A stretch of DNA of 40,221 bases from an uncultured Lachnospiraceae bacterium (lineage in GTDB: Bacteria; Bacillota; Clostridia; Lachnospirales; Lachnospiraceae). Under the pieces are notes generated by a model. It had not been told where the DNA came from. It did not search any database and saw only the letters and a program-made list of their open reading frames with translations. Position numbers and translations under genes: made by a program. The stretch is taken from assembly GCA_910586125.1 (NCBI GenBank), contig CAJUHP010000033.1, positions 1 through 40,221 of the forward strand, given 5' to 3'. Positions 33,430-40,221 of the stretch are shown here, piece by piece (position 1 is the stretch's first letter; each line of letters begins with the position of its first letter).

Positions 33430-33884
33430 CCCTGCTCCTTTCCGTATACCGTCCGCCGCATACGCCGGGATGTCCATGCGGCCCCTAGCCAGACGCCGCA
33501 TGTATTGAGAATCAGATCGTCCAGATCCGAACATCCCGTCCCAAATATGTACTGCATGGTTTCAATCAACAGTGAAAAAAGAAAGCCGCGCCAAACCACA
33601 GGCCAGACGGCCCCTCCCTTTCTGCGCTGCCAATTCTTCCGGCACAGATACATGCCAAAAGGGACAAACCATATCACATTGCCCGCAAACAGGTATGTAA
33701 AAGAAAACCATTCGCCGCGGGCAAGCAATTCCCGGTATCCCAAAAACCAGGATGCTTCGATCCGACCGTTCTGGAACAGAGGAAACGTGCCGAAACCTGT
33801 GCGGAATACGGTAATACGCAAAAGCACAGCCAGATAAAGCATAAACAGAAGGAAGCTCTTCCACCGTTTTCGATCTTGACTCAT
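33426..33884 (-). CDS. VanZ-like membrane protein
   Basis: 152 aa with four predicted membrane segments. The pattern FAGNVIWFVPFGMYL and SLLIETMQYIFGTGCSDLDDLILNTCGVWLGA is the VanZ-like domain. VanZ proper gives low-level teicoplanin resistance; most chromosomal members have no known role, so resistance should not be assumed. Stop and start codons overlap by 4 nt on both sides, so it is embedded in the operon. Confidence 0.9.
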   Translation of the reverse strand: MSQDRKRWKSFLLFMLYLAVLLRITVFRTGFGTFPLFQNGRIEASWFLGYRELLARGEWFSFTYLFAGNVIWFVPFGMYLCRKNWQRRKGGAVWPVVWRGFLFSLLIETMQYIFGTGCSDLDDLILNTCGVWLGAAWTSRRMRRTVYGKEQG

Positions 33885-35500
33885 TCGATCTTTGCAACCG
33901 CGTCTGTGACAAACTTATCCACGGTGATCTTCCATTCCTCCACCATGACCAGGCCGATTCCCCGCGCCTGCTTGGCAAACTTCCCAATCCGAACAAGCTG
34001 TTCCTCCCGGCTGCCGTATTCCAGTACGATTCCCGCATAGTAGACCGGCAGAGCGGCCGTCTTCACTCGAAATTGTACGTCTTTATCGCAGTCGGTCAGA
34101 GAAATAGCCTCTTCCAACAGGCTTTCATACTGCCTGTACAGTTCTTCCCGCAGATAGGTGTCTTTCGCGTCCAGAGGCCCTCCGAAAATGTTCAGCTCTC
34201 CGCCCGCTTTTTCCATCTCATCGTGGATCAGGTCGATATACTGCAGAATCAGCGGACCCGCCTGCTTATAATAACCGTTCAGGAAATCCGTCATAATAGC
34301 CCGTTCGTCCGCGTCCGGATTCCACATCAGCTTTGCCAGCATATATCCGCGCAGCTCATGAAATTCTCCTCCGATTTCCCGGTTGCACTGACTGAATAGG
34401 GAGCGGACATTGTTCTGCGTAAAGAAGCGGATATTAGGCCCCAGCACGCGCAGGTTGGGGAACGGGCTGACCAGGTTGCGGAACTGAATGCAGTAATCCC
34501 AAAGAAAAACGTTCTCGCAGATTTCTTTCCAGTCCATAAGCTCCTGGCGGGAACCCTCGGATTTTTCGTCCGTCTCAATCGGAAGGCCGCGATTGGCCTC
34601 AATATTGCAGAGCATGATATGAACGTTGTCGGCCGGACGGGTCACAGCCGGCGCTTTCCTCGTGTACCAGTAGGCCAGCGTGGAAATCACTTTATCCGGA
34701 AAATGATCGGCGATACGGTTGACAAAATTCAGAACGGATCCTATGGGAGAGCCGTCCCGCTCATTCATCTCCCGGCATTTTTCACACTGGCAATACGCTC
34801 CGTTATCATTCTGGGAAACGGACCAGTATCTGGCTTTTGGCTTCATCTCTATATGTTTTTTCAGATTCTTTTTGACGATTTCAAATACATCGGGATTGGA
34901 GAGGCAAAGTTGGGCGTCCTTTCCCACCCGTTTTCCTTCATGAAGAGCAAAATATTCCGGATGTTCGTCAAAGTATTCCTCCGGCGGACAGAGCGTATAG
35001 AAGGAATGGCACCAGAATCCCCAGCTTTCTTCACGCTTGGGCCCGGCTGTTATCTTATGCTTTTCCGAAAATTCCGGGTCATTGTAATCCCGGTAAAGGA
35101 TTTCCCGATATTCCAGAATCGGGGAGTATTGATATTCTTCAAAACATACCGTCAGATTGGCGTCAAATGGTATGTACTCATAGGAGCGGGTGTAGTACCT
35201 GCATCCTACAACCTGTTCCAGCCAGTCGTAAACGGCATATACCATAGCCTGTTCATTTCCGGCCTCGATTATGATATCCTTGTCAAAAATACGGTAACGA
35301 AATCCGCTGATGCCATGATCGGCCGTCTTTAACACAATGCTGGGCGTTATGGTGCTTGTCTCCTGAATCGTGAAATCCGCGTCCGTGATTTGATTCAGAT
35401 ATCTGGCGAGGATCCCGGCGGCGCGTTTGTGCTCTCTCGTCACGATGACGACATTGGCGTTTTTGTTTTCAGCAATGCAGATCGGTTTGGTTAGGTTCAT
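33881..35500 (-). CDS. DUF4838 protein (putative carbohydrate-active enzyme)
   Basis: 539 aa. The N-terminal region (about 1-120) resembles the small accessory domain that precedes GH20/GH67-like barrels (KRAAGILARYLNQITDADFTI; YAVYDWLEQVVGCRYYT). The central DUF4838 domain contains SQNDNGAYCQCEKCREMNERDGSPIGSVLNFVNRIAD, with a Cys-x-Cys-x2-Cys cluster, and VHIMLCNIEANRGLPI. No signal peptide is visible, so it is probably cytoplasmic. Enzyme activity is unproven. It starts 27 nt after the nitrilase-family gene, suggesting joint catabolism of an amidated or N-acylated sugar; that is inference. Confidence 0.82.
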   Translation of the reverse strand: MNLTKPICIAENKNANVVIVTREHKRAAGILARYLNQITDADFTIQETSTITPSIVLKTADHGISGFRYRIFDKDIIIEAGNEQAMVYAVYDWLEQVVGCRYYTRSYEYIPFDANLTVCFEEYQYSPILEYREILYRDYNDPEFSEKHKITAGPKREESWGFWCHSFYTLCPPEEYFDEHPEYFALHEGKRVGKDAQLCLSNPDVFEIVKKNLKKHIEMKPKARYWSVSQNDNGAYCQCEKCREMNERDGSPIGSVLNFVNRIADHFPDKVISTLAYWYTRKAPAVTRPADNVHIMLCNIEANRGLPIETDEKSEGSRQELMDWKEICENVFLWDYCIQFRNLVSPFPNLRVLGPNIRFFTQNNVRSLFSQCNREIGGEFHELRGYMLAKLMWNPDADERAIMTDFLNGYYKQAGPLILQYIDLIHDEMEKAGGELNIFGGPLDAKDTYLREELYRQYESLLEEAISLTDCDKDVQFRVKTAALPVYYAGIVLEYGSREEQLVRIGKFAKQARGIGLVMVEEWKITVDKFVTDAVAKIE

Positions 35501-35527
35501 TTGTTTTCTCTCCTTTTCACTCTTTAT

Positions 35528-36415
35528 TTAGATATATATTCTATCATTTTCTCTGATAAATGGCCTCGCAACCGCAGTATCCACCAGAAGCCCATATGCA
35601 GCAGGCCGCCGGTACGCATTGCCATGTACTTCGGTTTCCCGGTAACGGCGAAGGCGATCCAGATCCAGTTCTGCCATATAAATCCCTTCCTGTCCTCCTG
35701 CCTGCAGAATACAGGTATCCCGTGAGCCTTTCTGTTCTGGCAGGTAGGCAACCCCGTCAAAAACGCTGGAACCGCCGTTGCAGTCCACAACGGTTTCTGG
35801 ATAATTGCATGTGGCAATGGCAAGCATATTTTCGTAAGCCCGCCCCCGAAGCTGGGAAAGGCGGTTAATTTCCATCGGACAGGCGTTGGGAACCAAAATC
35901 AGCTCTGCCCCTTTTAGCATCAGTATCCTTGCGCTTTCAGGAAATTCCCGGTCATAACAAATCATCGCGCCTACTTTTACATCCCCGCAGGCAGTGTCCA
36001 GCACAGCTACATAAAAATCGTTCCCTGGGGTTAGATTTCGTTCCACATCAAAATCGCAGGTATGTACCTTGGCATAAATCAATTGCTTTCTTCCCCGTCG
36101 GTCAAAAAGAATCAGGCTGTTGCGGGGAGCGCCGGCAAACTGTTCCAGCAAAGTAATGCCGATTGCCATCTCAAGCTCTCTGGCCGCCTGTTCATAAGTA
36201 CGGATAAAATCACTGTCCGCACAGATTGCCTCCGCTTTCCATTCATTCGCAGGACGATCATAGATCCGATAACCGTTGCTCCACATTTCCGGAAACAGCG
36301 CGATATCCGCTCCCATTGCCGCCGCTTCTTTGCAGGCGCGGATTCCCTTCTGGCGATTTTTCTCCAGAGAACCGCAGGGGGCAATCTGCAGCAGCGCAAT
36401 TTTTAAATTGTTCAT
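35528..36415 (-). CDS. Carbon-nitrogen hydrolase (nitrilase superfamily)
   Basis: 295 aa with the complete Glu-Lys-Cys triad: Glu43 (ALFPEMW), Lys116 (YAKVHTCDFDVE) and Cys153 (GAMICYDREFPES). The triad hydrolyses amides or carbamoyl groups. The subtype (omega-amidase, carbamoylputrescine or beta-ureidopropionase-like) cannot be fixed. The ATG at 36415 has GGAGGTG in front; the longer frame does not. It is the first gene of a five-gene run ending with recU. I see no good promoter in the 140 bp upstream. Confidence 0.9.
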   Translation of the reverse strand: MNNLKIALLQIAPCGSLEKNRQKGIRACKEAAAMGADIALFPEMWSNGYRIYDRPANEWKAEAICADSDFIRTYEQAARELEMAIGITLLEQFAGAPRNSLILFDRRGRKQLIYAKVHTCDFDVERNLTPGNDFYVAVLDTACGDVKVGAMICYDREFPESARILMLKGAELILVPNACPMEINRLSQLRGRAYENMLAIATCNYPETVVDCNGGSSVFDGVAYLPEQKGSRDTCILQAGGQEGIYMAELDLDRLRRYRETEVHGNAYRRPAAYGLLVDTAVARPFIRENDRIYI

Positions 36416-36555
36416 ATACACCTCCTTTTCTGTCCGGTAAAATAAGAGAACAATCCGCATTTCTACTGAATTTCAATCCGACGAAGCATATCGTGCTACA
36501 AATTATCTTGTACTTGCAGAACTAGCATCTTCCAATATGGGAAACCATCTATGTT

Positions 36556-37932
36556 TTACTGCCCGGCTTCCTTTACTGTTCTTTCAATCATCTGTAAAAG
36601 GCTTTTCTCCTCATCAGACGTATCCTGGGTCAGTTCCCAGATCATGATACCGCCAAGATTCTCCAAAGCATATCTGGTCTTTTTTGCGATGGTATCCATA
36701 CCGTTATAATAGACTTCCATACCGTTATAGCTGGTATGATTTCCCCGGCAGGCATCCGGCACAGCCGACAGAATAGCGCTGTAGCTGGCCCAACTGGGCC
36801 GGGCATAGAAAGGAACGCCAAGAACTATTTTATGGGCGGGAAGCCCCCTCCCCTTCCAGTAAGTTGCGCAGTCCACGGCAAACGAATAGGCAGAGTGCCG
36901 TTCGCCGTCTCCTCCGTCGTAGGCCATCACATTGATAAAGTCAACCGCATTCAATACGGCGTCGGTATGTGCAGCAGCATCATAATAAATATTTCCATCT
37001 GCCGTTGCACCGCTGAGTACCGCCGCAGTCAGAAGCTTGTCCTTGGCATGGAGTTTTTCTGACAGAGTCAGCATCAAAGCTTCGTACTGCTCAGCGCTGC
37101 TGCCGTCCACTCTGGGATGTTCCCAGTCCATATCCACGCCGTCAAAACCATATTCCACACACATATCGACGATACGTTCCGCAAAATGCACTATTCGTTC
37201 CTCATCTGCGGTAGCCTCCATAAATACATTTTCCAGCGGGATATCATTGTAGCTCCAGCCTCCCACAGACAAGAGCACTTTGGCTCCGTTTTCATGGGCC
37301 GCGCGCAGCAGCGCCCTGGCAGTTTCCGGGTTCTCCAGATTGCGCAGGCCGCCCTCTGCTGTAGGGATGGCGAAAGCATAACAGATATGGGTAACAATAC
37401 GAAAATCCACCGAGGCAAGTTCGTCTGGCTTCCAACTGGGATAATAGCCCACCACCTTGAAATCTGCCGTTTCTGTTTCCTGTAAAACGGAGACATTGAT
37501 GGGAACATTGTCAACGCTCTCTGGCTGCCTTGACGAGCTATCCACAATGCCCAGCTTCTCCCATACCTCGCTGTCGCCGGGATCTTCCCCCTTGGTCCAC
37601 CATTTGGCCCGATACTGGTAGCCCTGATAAAGCACAATGTCACCCCCGGTGTAAACGGCTGCATTGTCCCATTCTCCGGCAGCTATGCTCAAAATATCGG
37701 AGCTTTCGTCCTCGGCCTCCAAATCATTACTTTGATTGGCCGAATCGCGGTTCTGGACATCGGTAAAATAGCTGGCATCGGTTTCTGTATTTTCTATAAA
37801 GTTGCCATCACTTGGTTCCAAATCTGCCGCGACATCCGGACGCAAGCTGACACAGAACCATACGGCCGCCGTCAATATTACGCCGAGAAAAAAACCTCGG
37901 AGGATATCAAGCAGCCGTTGTTTTCTTTCCAC
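36556..37932 (-). CDS. Membrane-anchored GH18 glycosidase with CBM5/12-like module
   Basis: About 458 aa. A signal anchor (residues about 8-27) precedes an acidic linker and a carbohydrate-binding module of the chitin-binding 5/12 type (YTGGDIVLYQGYQYRAKWWTKGEDPGDSEVWEKLG). A GH18 barrel follows, beginning KVVGYYPSW; the catalytic D-x2-D-x-D-x-E is intact in FDGVDMDWEHP. The protein would act outside the membrane on chitin-like or peptidoglycan GlcNAc polymers; spore-lysis relatives of this fold exist. I chose the GTG at 37932 because GGGAGGGGG lies before it; the ATG at 37956 has no Shine-Dalgarno. Its C-terminal QDTSDEEKSLLQMI is ordinary. Confidence 0.9.
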   Translation of the reverse strand: MERKQRLLDILRGFFLGVILTAAVWFCVSLRPDVAADLEPSDGNFIENTETDASYFTDVQNRDSANQSNDLEAEDESSDILSIAAGEWDNAAVYTGGDIVLYQGYQYRAKWWTKGEDPGDSEVWEKLGIVDSSSRQPESVDNVPINVSVLQETETADFKVVGYYPSWKPDELASVDFRIVTHICYAFAIPTAEGGLRNLENPETARALLRAAHENGAKVLLSVGGWSYNDIPLENVFMEATADEERIVHFAERIVDMCVEYGFDGVDMDWEHPRVDGSSAEQYEALMLTLSEKLHAKDKLLTAAVLSGATADGNIYYDAAAHTDAVLNAVDFINVMAYDGGDGERHSAYSFAVDCATYWKGRGLPAHKIVLGVPFYARPSWASYSAILSAVPDACRGNHTSYNGMEVYYNGMDTIAKKTRYALENLGGIMIWELTQDTSDEEKSLLQMIERTVKEAGQ

Positions 37933-37978
37933 GATACCCCCTCCCACTGTGCCCATACAGGTCGGCTTTCACAGACGC

Positions 37979-38284
37979 TTAAGCGTTCAGTTCTCTGCTT
38001 GCTAAATATTTATTAATCTGATTCTCGCTTAAAGATATTTTATTCGCTGCCTCAATAATCTTTGCCGTGTCCTTCAGTCCCATCATATCTATCATCACAT
38101 CCAAAGCCTGAAATGCTGTCTGTTCTTTTGTTTCTCTCGTAACTTCCCTTGTAACTTCTTTTGTGACTTCTCTTGTGACTTCCCTCGTGACTTCTTCTGT
38201 GACTTCCCTCGTAACTTCCCTTGTGACTTCTTCCCGAACCTCTTCTACCACTTGTCTGGTTAATTCTTCCCAATTTGTAGCCAT
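37979..38284 (-). CDS. Coiled-coil C-terminal piece of an Rpn-type gene
   Basis: 101 aa. After ATNWEELTRQVVEEV come about nine tetrapeptides of the type REVT/KEVT, forming one long charged helix. A small helical domain then ends LKDTAKIIEAANKISLSENQINKYLA. Such tails are common at the C-terminus of PD-(D/E)XK transposase-like (Rpn) proteins. The ATG at 38284 has AAAGGAG before it, so it could be translated alone. The frame also continues upstream as YGNPRQAIEHVEKLIPVKLERAGKEIH into the neighbouring nuclease gene, so the two look like one gene broken by a frameshift. Confidence 0.6.
   Translation of the reverse strand: MATNWEELTRQVVEEVREEVTREVTREVTEEVTREVTREVTKEVTREVTRETKEQTAFQALDVMIDMMGLKDTAKIIEAANKISLSENQINKYLASRELNA
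38139..38234. repeat. 12-nt tandem repeat (8 units) inside the coiled-coil gene
   Basis: Eight consecutive 12-mers of the form GTRACTTCYYTY (plus strand), for example GTAACTTCCCTT and GTGACTTCCCTC, each encoding Val-Thr plus two charged residues on the minus strand. Degenerate units flank both sides. The unit is a multiple of three, so copy-number changes would alter helix length without shifting frame. Confidence 0.92.
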
Positions 38285-38331
38285 GTGGATCTCCTTTCCT
38301 GCCCTCTCTAACTTTACCGGTATCAATTTTT

Positions 38332-38835
38332 CTACATGTTCAATCGCCTGCCGGGGATTGCCATAGAATAATATGTGCGGTCTCCTCTTGCGACTGTTCC
38401 TCGCAGCAGAGAAGCCGCATAATAAATGGCTCGCTGCTTGATATCATATCCCAGCTTGCTTTTTCTAGTGTTCCCCTGCATTTCCAGGTTGATCGTTCTT
38501 GCCAACCGGAAATCTGCGGTTCCTCTCCCCGGAATTTCCACCGCAATGACCATATCGTTGCGGGTTTCTTTTTCGCCTCCGGTTCCCGTTTCCGTCAGCA
38601 GTAAATCCACCTCGTCATTTAATATGGCTTCGTCGCTGCTATCCTCTCTCTTGCGGTTATCTTTTATGCATCTTGCAATATCAGCCAATTCCATTCCGGC
38701 AAATTCGCTTATGGCTACCTTCAAAATCAAGGACATAATGACTTTGTGTTTGGCAATCTCTTTAAACACATAATCTTTTACTGCATTGGCCGGGATTGAC
38801 TCCACGGATTCGATCACTCCTGTATTTTTGCTCAA
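38332..38835 (-). pseudogene. N-terminal part of an Rpn/PD-(D/E)XK transposase-like nuclease
   Basis: 167 codons beginning with TTG after AAGGTGG. Nuclease core features are visible: VKDYVFKEIAKHK, NDEVDLLL (Asp of the fold), INLEMQGNTRKSKLGYDIKQRAIYYAASLLRG (E-x-Q motif) and GDRTYYS. These match the PD-(D/E)XK family transposase / recombination-promoting nuclease (Rpn) group, which move or diversify genes by unclear means. The frame stops soon after TYYS. Family members are usually about 300 aa, and the expected downstream reading continues in another frame, so the gene appears broken near 38385. Confidence 0.7.
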
Positions 38836-39408
38836 ACAGTTAACCCACCTTCTCTTTCTTTTTCTCTATTTTACTTCTTTCCACAAGAAATAGCAATAAA
38901 AATGCAAAGAAAAATACCTCTTATGAAAGAGGCGTAGAAATGTATATTCAGAGGAGGCGGTAAGGAAGATTCAAACTATTAATGTCATAAAACCTATCAC
39001 ATGAAGCGTTTTGTCAAGTGTTTTTTTGAGTTATTGACGCAAGCCCTTGTTAGTGCGGTAGGAAACGGGGCAGGAAGAAAAGACATAAAATGCGCCTGTG
39101 GACGGTTAGGAGCCGTTTTCGTGGATAGGTAGTATAAAGCCTTACCCTGTGGATTTTCGCGTCTGTAACGCCTTAAAAATCAAGCCTTTTCAAACCCTAT
39201 TGCGTAACATTCCATTCTGTTCTTTGGGAGAGGTCGGGGGCGCGGGGGGCAGAGCCACCGCAAAACCTACCGACAGCCGCCGAAGTAGTGCAGACGGTTT
39301 TGCCGTTAGAATGGAGCGGACGTAGAACGGGGATTGTTTTTCGTAATTGTGTATGGTATAATTTTTCCCAGAACAAACCGAAAAATTGGGATTTGACGGA
39401 GGATTTTA
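38836..39408. other. 573-bp noncoding stretch, structured, island-like
   Basis: No convincing gene. The base composition drops to AT-rich after 38840, with a GC-rich patch at 39230-39290. Visible structure: a small hairpin CCTCTT/AAGAGG (38917-38932), and two nested inverted repeats, TCCATTCT (39211-39218) with AGAATGGA (39308-39315) enclosing GCAAAACC (39260-39267) with GGTTTTGC (39296-39303). A 43-codon frame from 39001 lacks a ribosome binding site. The texture recalls intergenic DNA of integrative elements, but I cannot show this. Confidence 0.5.
39334..39362 (+). promoter_or_regulatory. Promoter of the NADAR gene
   Basis: TATAAT at 39357-39362 with TTGTTT at 39334-39339, 17-nt spacing, 46 nt before the start codon. 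The -10 is perfect and the -35 partial. Confidence 0.65.
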
Positions 39409-40221
39409 ATGATAGATAAAAAATATATGGCGCCTTTATGGATTAAGTATCCCGAAATATCTGAATCCAGCATAGGCTGGCGTATGGGGTATGGTGAGGT
39501 ATATGCGGAAGAATTTTATGACTGGTTTTATGCGCTTTCAAAAGAAGAAAAGAAAGAATTTGAAGAAAAGTTTCCTAAGCCGCTTTTGTGGAATATGATG
39601 ATGTATGAAATTTGTACCTATAACAATTATCACATAAGAAAGTGGAAGAAAATAAGGGGTTACAGTGTTGATACGCTTATCGAAGAAAGGAAAGCAGGAT
39701 TAGAAAGACCTATCATCTGTTTTTGGGGACATCGAAATAGAGGCAGAAGCGTTGGAAAAGAATGTTTCAGTCAATGGTATAAGGCTGATTTTCGGGTAAA
39801 TCATCTTCGATATTGTTGTATGGAACAGTATATGATGGCGGAAAAAGCACGTATTTTTGGAGATGAAGAAATTGCGAAGCAAATCATGGACGAAACTATG
39901 CAGGATAAGATAAAGGGACTTGGACGGAAAGTAAAAAACTTTGATGAGAATATATGGAATGAAGTAAAATATCACATTGTTCTTACAGGGAATTATTATA
40001 AATTCTCACAAAACAAACAACTCAGGCAAGTTCTCTTGTCAACAGGTGAGAGTATCCTTGTCGAGGCAAGCCCCCTTGATATGATATGGGGAATCGGTAT
40101 AGATGCTAACAACGAAAATGCGTATCATCCCGAAAAATGGAATGGTTCAAATCTTTTGGGCTTTGCTTTGACCGAAGTACGTGAAGAAATAAAACGCATC
40201 AGAAAATATGAAAATGAAATT
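39409..40221 (+). CDS. NADAR-family protein (partial, runs off the window)
   Basis: 271 codons without a stop; the 3' end is beyond the window. The ATG follows GACGGAGG at 6 nt. Residues about 1-100 form an N-terminal domain (MAPLWIKYPEIS; SSIGWRMGYGEVYAEEFYDWF). From about 103 comes the NADAR (YbiA/DUF1768) domain: FWGHRNRG, YCCMEQYMMAEKARIFGDEE, KIKGLGRKVKNFDENIW, YYKFSQNKQLRQVLLSTGE, LVEASPLDMIWGIGI and NLLGFALTEVRE. All blocks are intact. Family members are N-glycosidases. Some remove damaged riboflavin-pathway intermediates; others reverse ADP-ribosylation of guanine and act as antitoxins to DarT-like enzymes. The AT-rich accessory setting makes the second plausible, but no toxin is visible here. 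Confidence 0.88.
   Translation, partial: MIDKKYMAPLWIKYPEISESSIGWRMGYGEVYAEEFYDWFYALSKEEKKEFEEKFPKPLLWNMMMYEICTYNNYHIRKWKKIRGYSVDTLIEERKAGLERPIICFWGHRNRGRSVGKECFSQWYKADFRVNHLRYCCMEQYMMAEKARIFGDEEIAKQIMDETMQDKIKGLGRKVKNFDENIWNEVKYHIVLTGNYYKFSQNKQLRQVLLSTGESILVEASPLDMIWGIGIDANNENAYHPEKWNGSNLLGFALTEVREEIKRIRKYENEI

Noticed and set aside
33426..33884. VanZ-like gene as a glycopeptide resistance determinant
   Set aside because: No vanH, vanA or vanX-like genes are nearby; chromosomal VanZ-like proteins are common and mostly unlinked to resistance.
38139..38234. Tandem repeat considered as a CRISPR array
   Set aside because: Units are 12 nt, contiguous without spacers, and translate in frame as a helical repeat.
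39001..39132. 43-codon plus-strand frame in the noncoding stretch
   Set aside because: No ribosome binding site, no recognisable family, and composition unlike the neighbouring gene.
39700..39975. 91-codon minus-strand frame
   Set aside because: It is antisense to the intact NADAR domain and has no start signal.

Overview
The window looks like a chromosomal segment of a spore-forming Clostridia member, most likely a gut-type Lachnospiraceae. The reasons are the sporulation gene gerW, RemA, ScpA/ScpB, RecU, a THF riboswitch, a BglG/GlcT-type antiterminator with its RNA target, short HisG plus HisZ, and the family content overall. The middle (about 1.1-38.8 kb) is moderately GC-rich and mostly on the minus strand. 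Both ends (about 1-1000 and 38,840-40,221) are AT-rich and look like accessory DNA.

Layout, left to right. 1-1010: fragments of accessory genes (a DUF6414-like remnant and a small membrane ORF) closed by a strong hairpin. 1.1-2.8 kb: a chemoreceptor whose extracellular domain carries a CZB-like zinc signature. 2.9-5.0 kb: folT-folC behind a THF riboswitch and terminator. 5.0-7.8 kb: a small membrane exporter-like gene, a metallophosphoesterase, scpA and scpB. 8.0-12.6 kb: two paralogous lipoproteins (predicted beta-propeller plus solute-binding domain), each with its own similarly built promoter. 12.8-13.6 kb: tRNA-Leu(CAA) and upp, read divergently. 13.7-20.5 kb: one long housekeeping operon (yicC-remA-gmk-rpoZ-rimO-pgsA-cinA-orf-DUF2953-gerW-small membrane ORF) from a good promoter at 20,507-20,535.

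20.6-25.2 kb: an alpha-glucoside PTS operon (EIIA-antiterminator-EIICB-GH4 glycosidase). Its leader holds a GlcT-like RAT site overlapping a terminator, so the encoded antiterminator probably controls its own operon. 25.2-30.9 kb: hisZ-G-D-B-A-IE, with no hisC, hisH or hisF here. The terminal HisIE carries an extra N-terminal domain resembling half a HisA/HisF barrel. 30.9-31.8 kb: sseB. 31.9-36.4 kb: a tightly coupled run of a nitrilase-family amidohydrolase, a DUF4838 protein, VanZ, an RluA-type pseudouridine synthase and recU. 36.5-37.9 kb: a membrane-anchored GH18 enzyme with a CBM5/12-like module. 38.0-38.8 kb: a split PD-(D/E)XK (Rpn-type) gene with a 12-nt tandem repeat. The right end holds 570 bp of structured noncoding DNA and the start of an uninterrupted plus-strand NADAR-family gene that runs off the window.

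The candidates most worth following are the HisIE half-barrel fusion, the NADAR gene in its accessory context, the self-regulated PTS operon with a PRD1 His-to-Gln change, the extracellular CZB-like sensor, and the operator-like repeats at the his and lipoprotein promoters. All assignments are from reading the sequence; no database search was possible.
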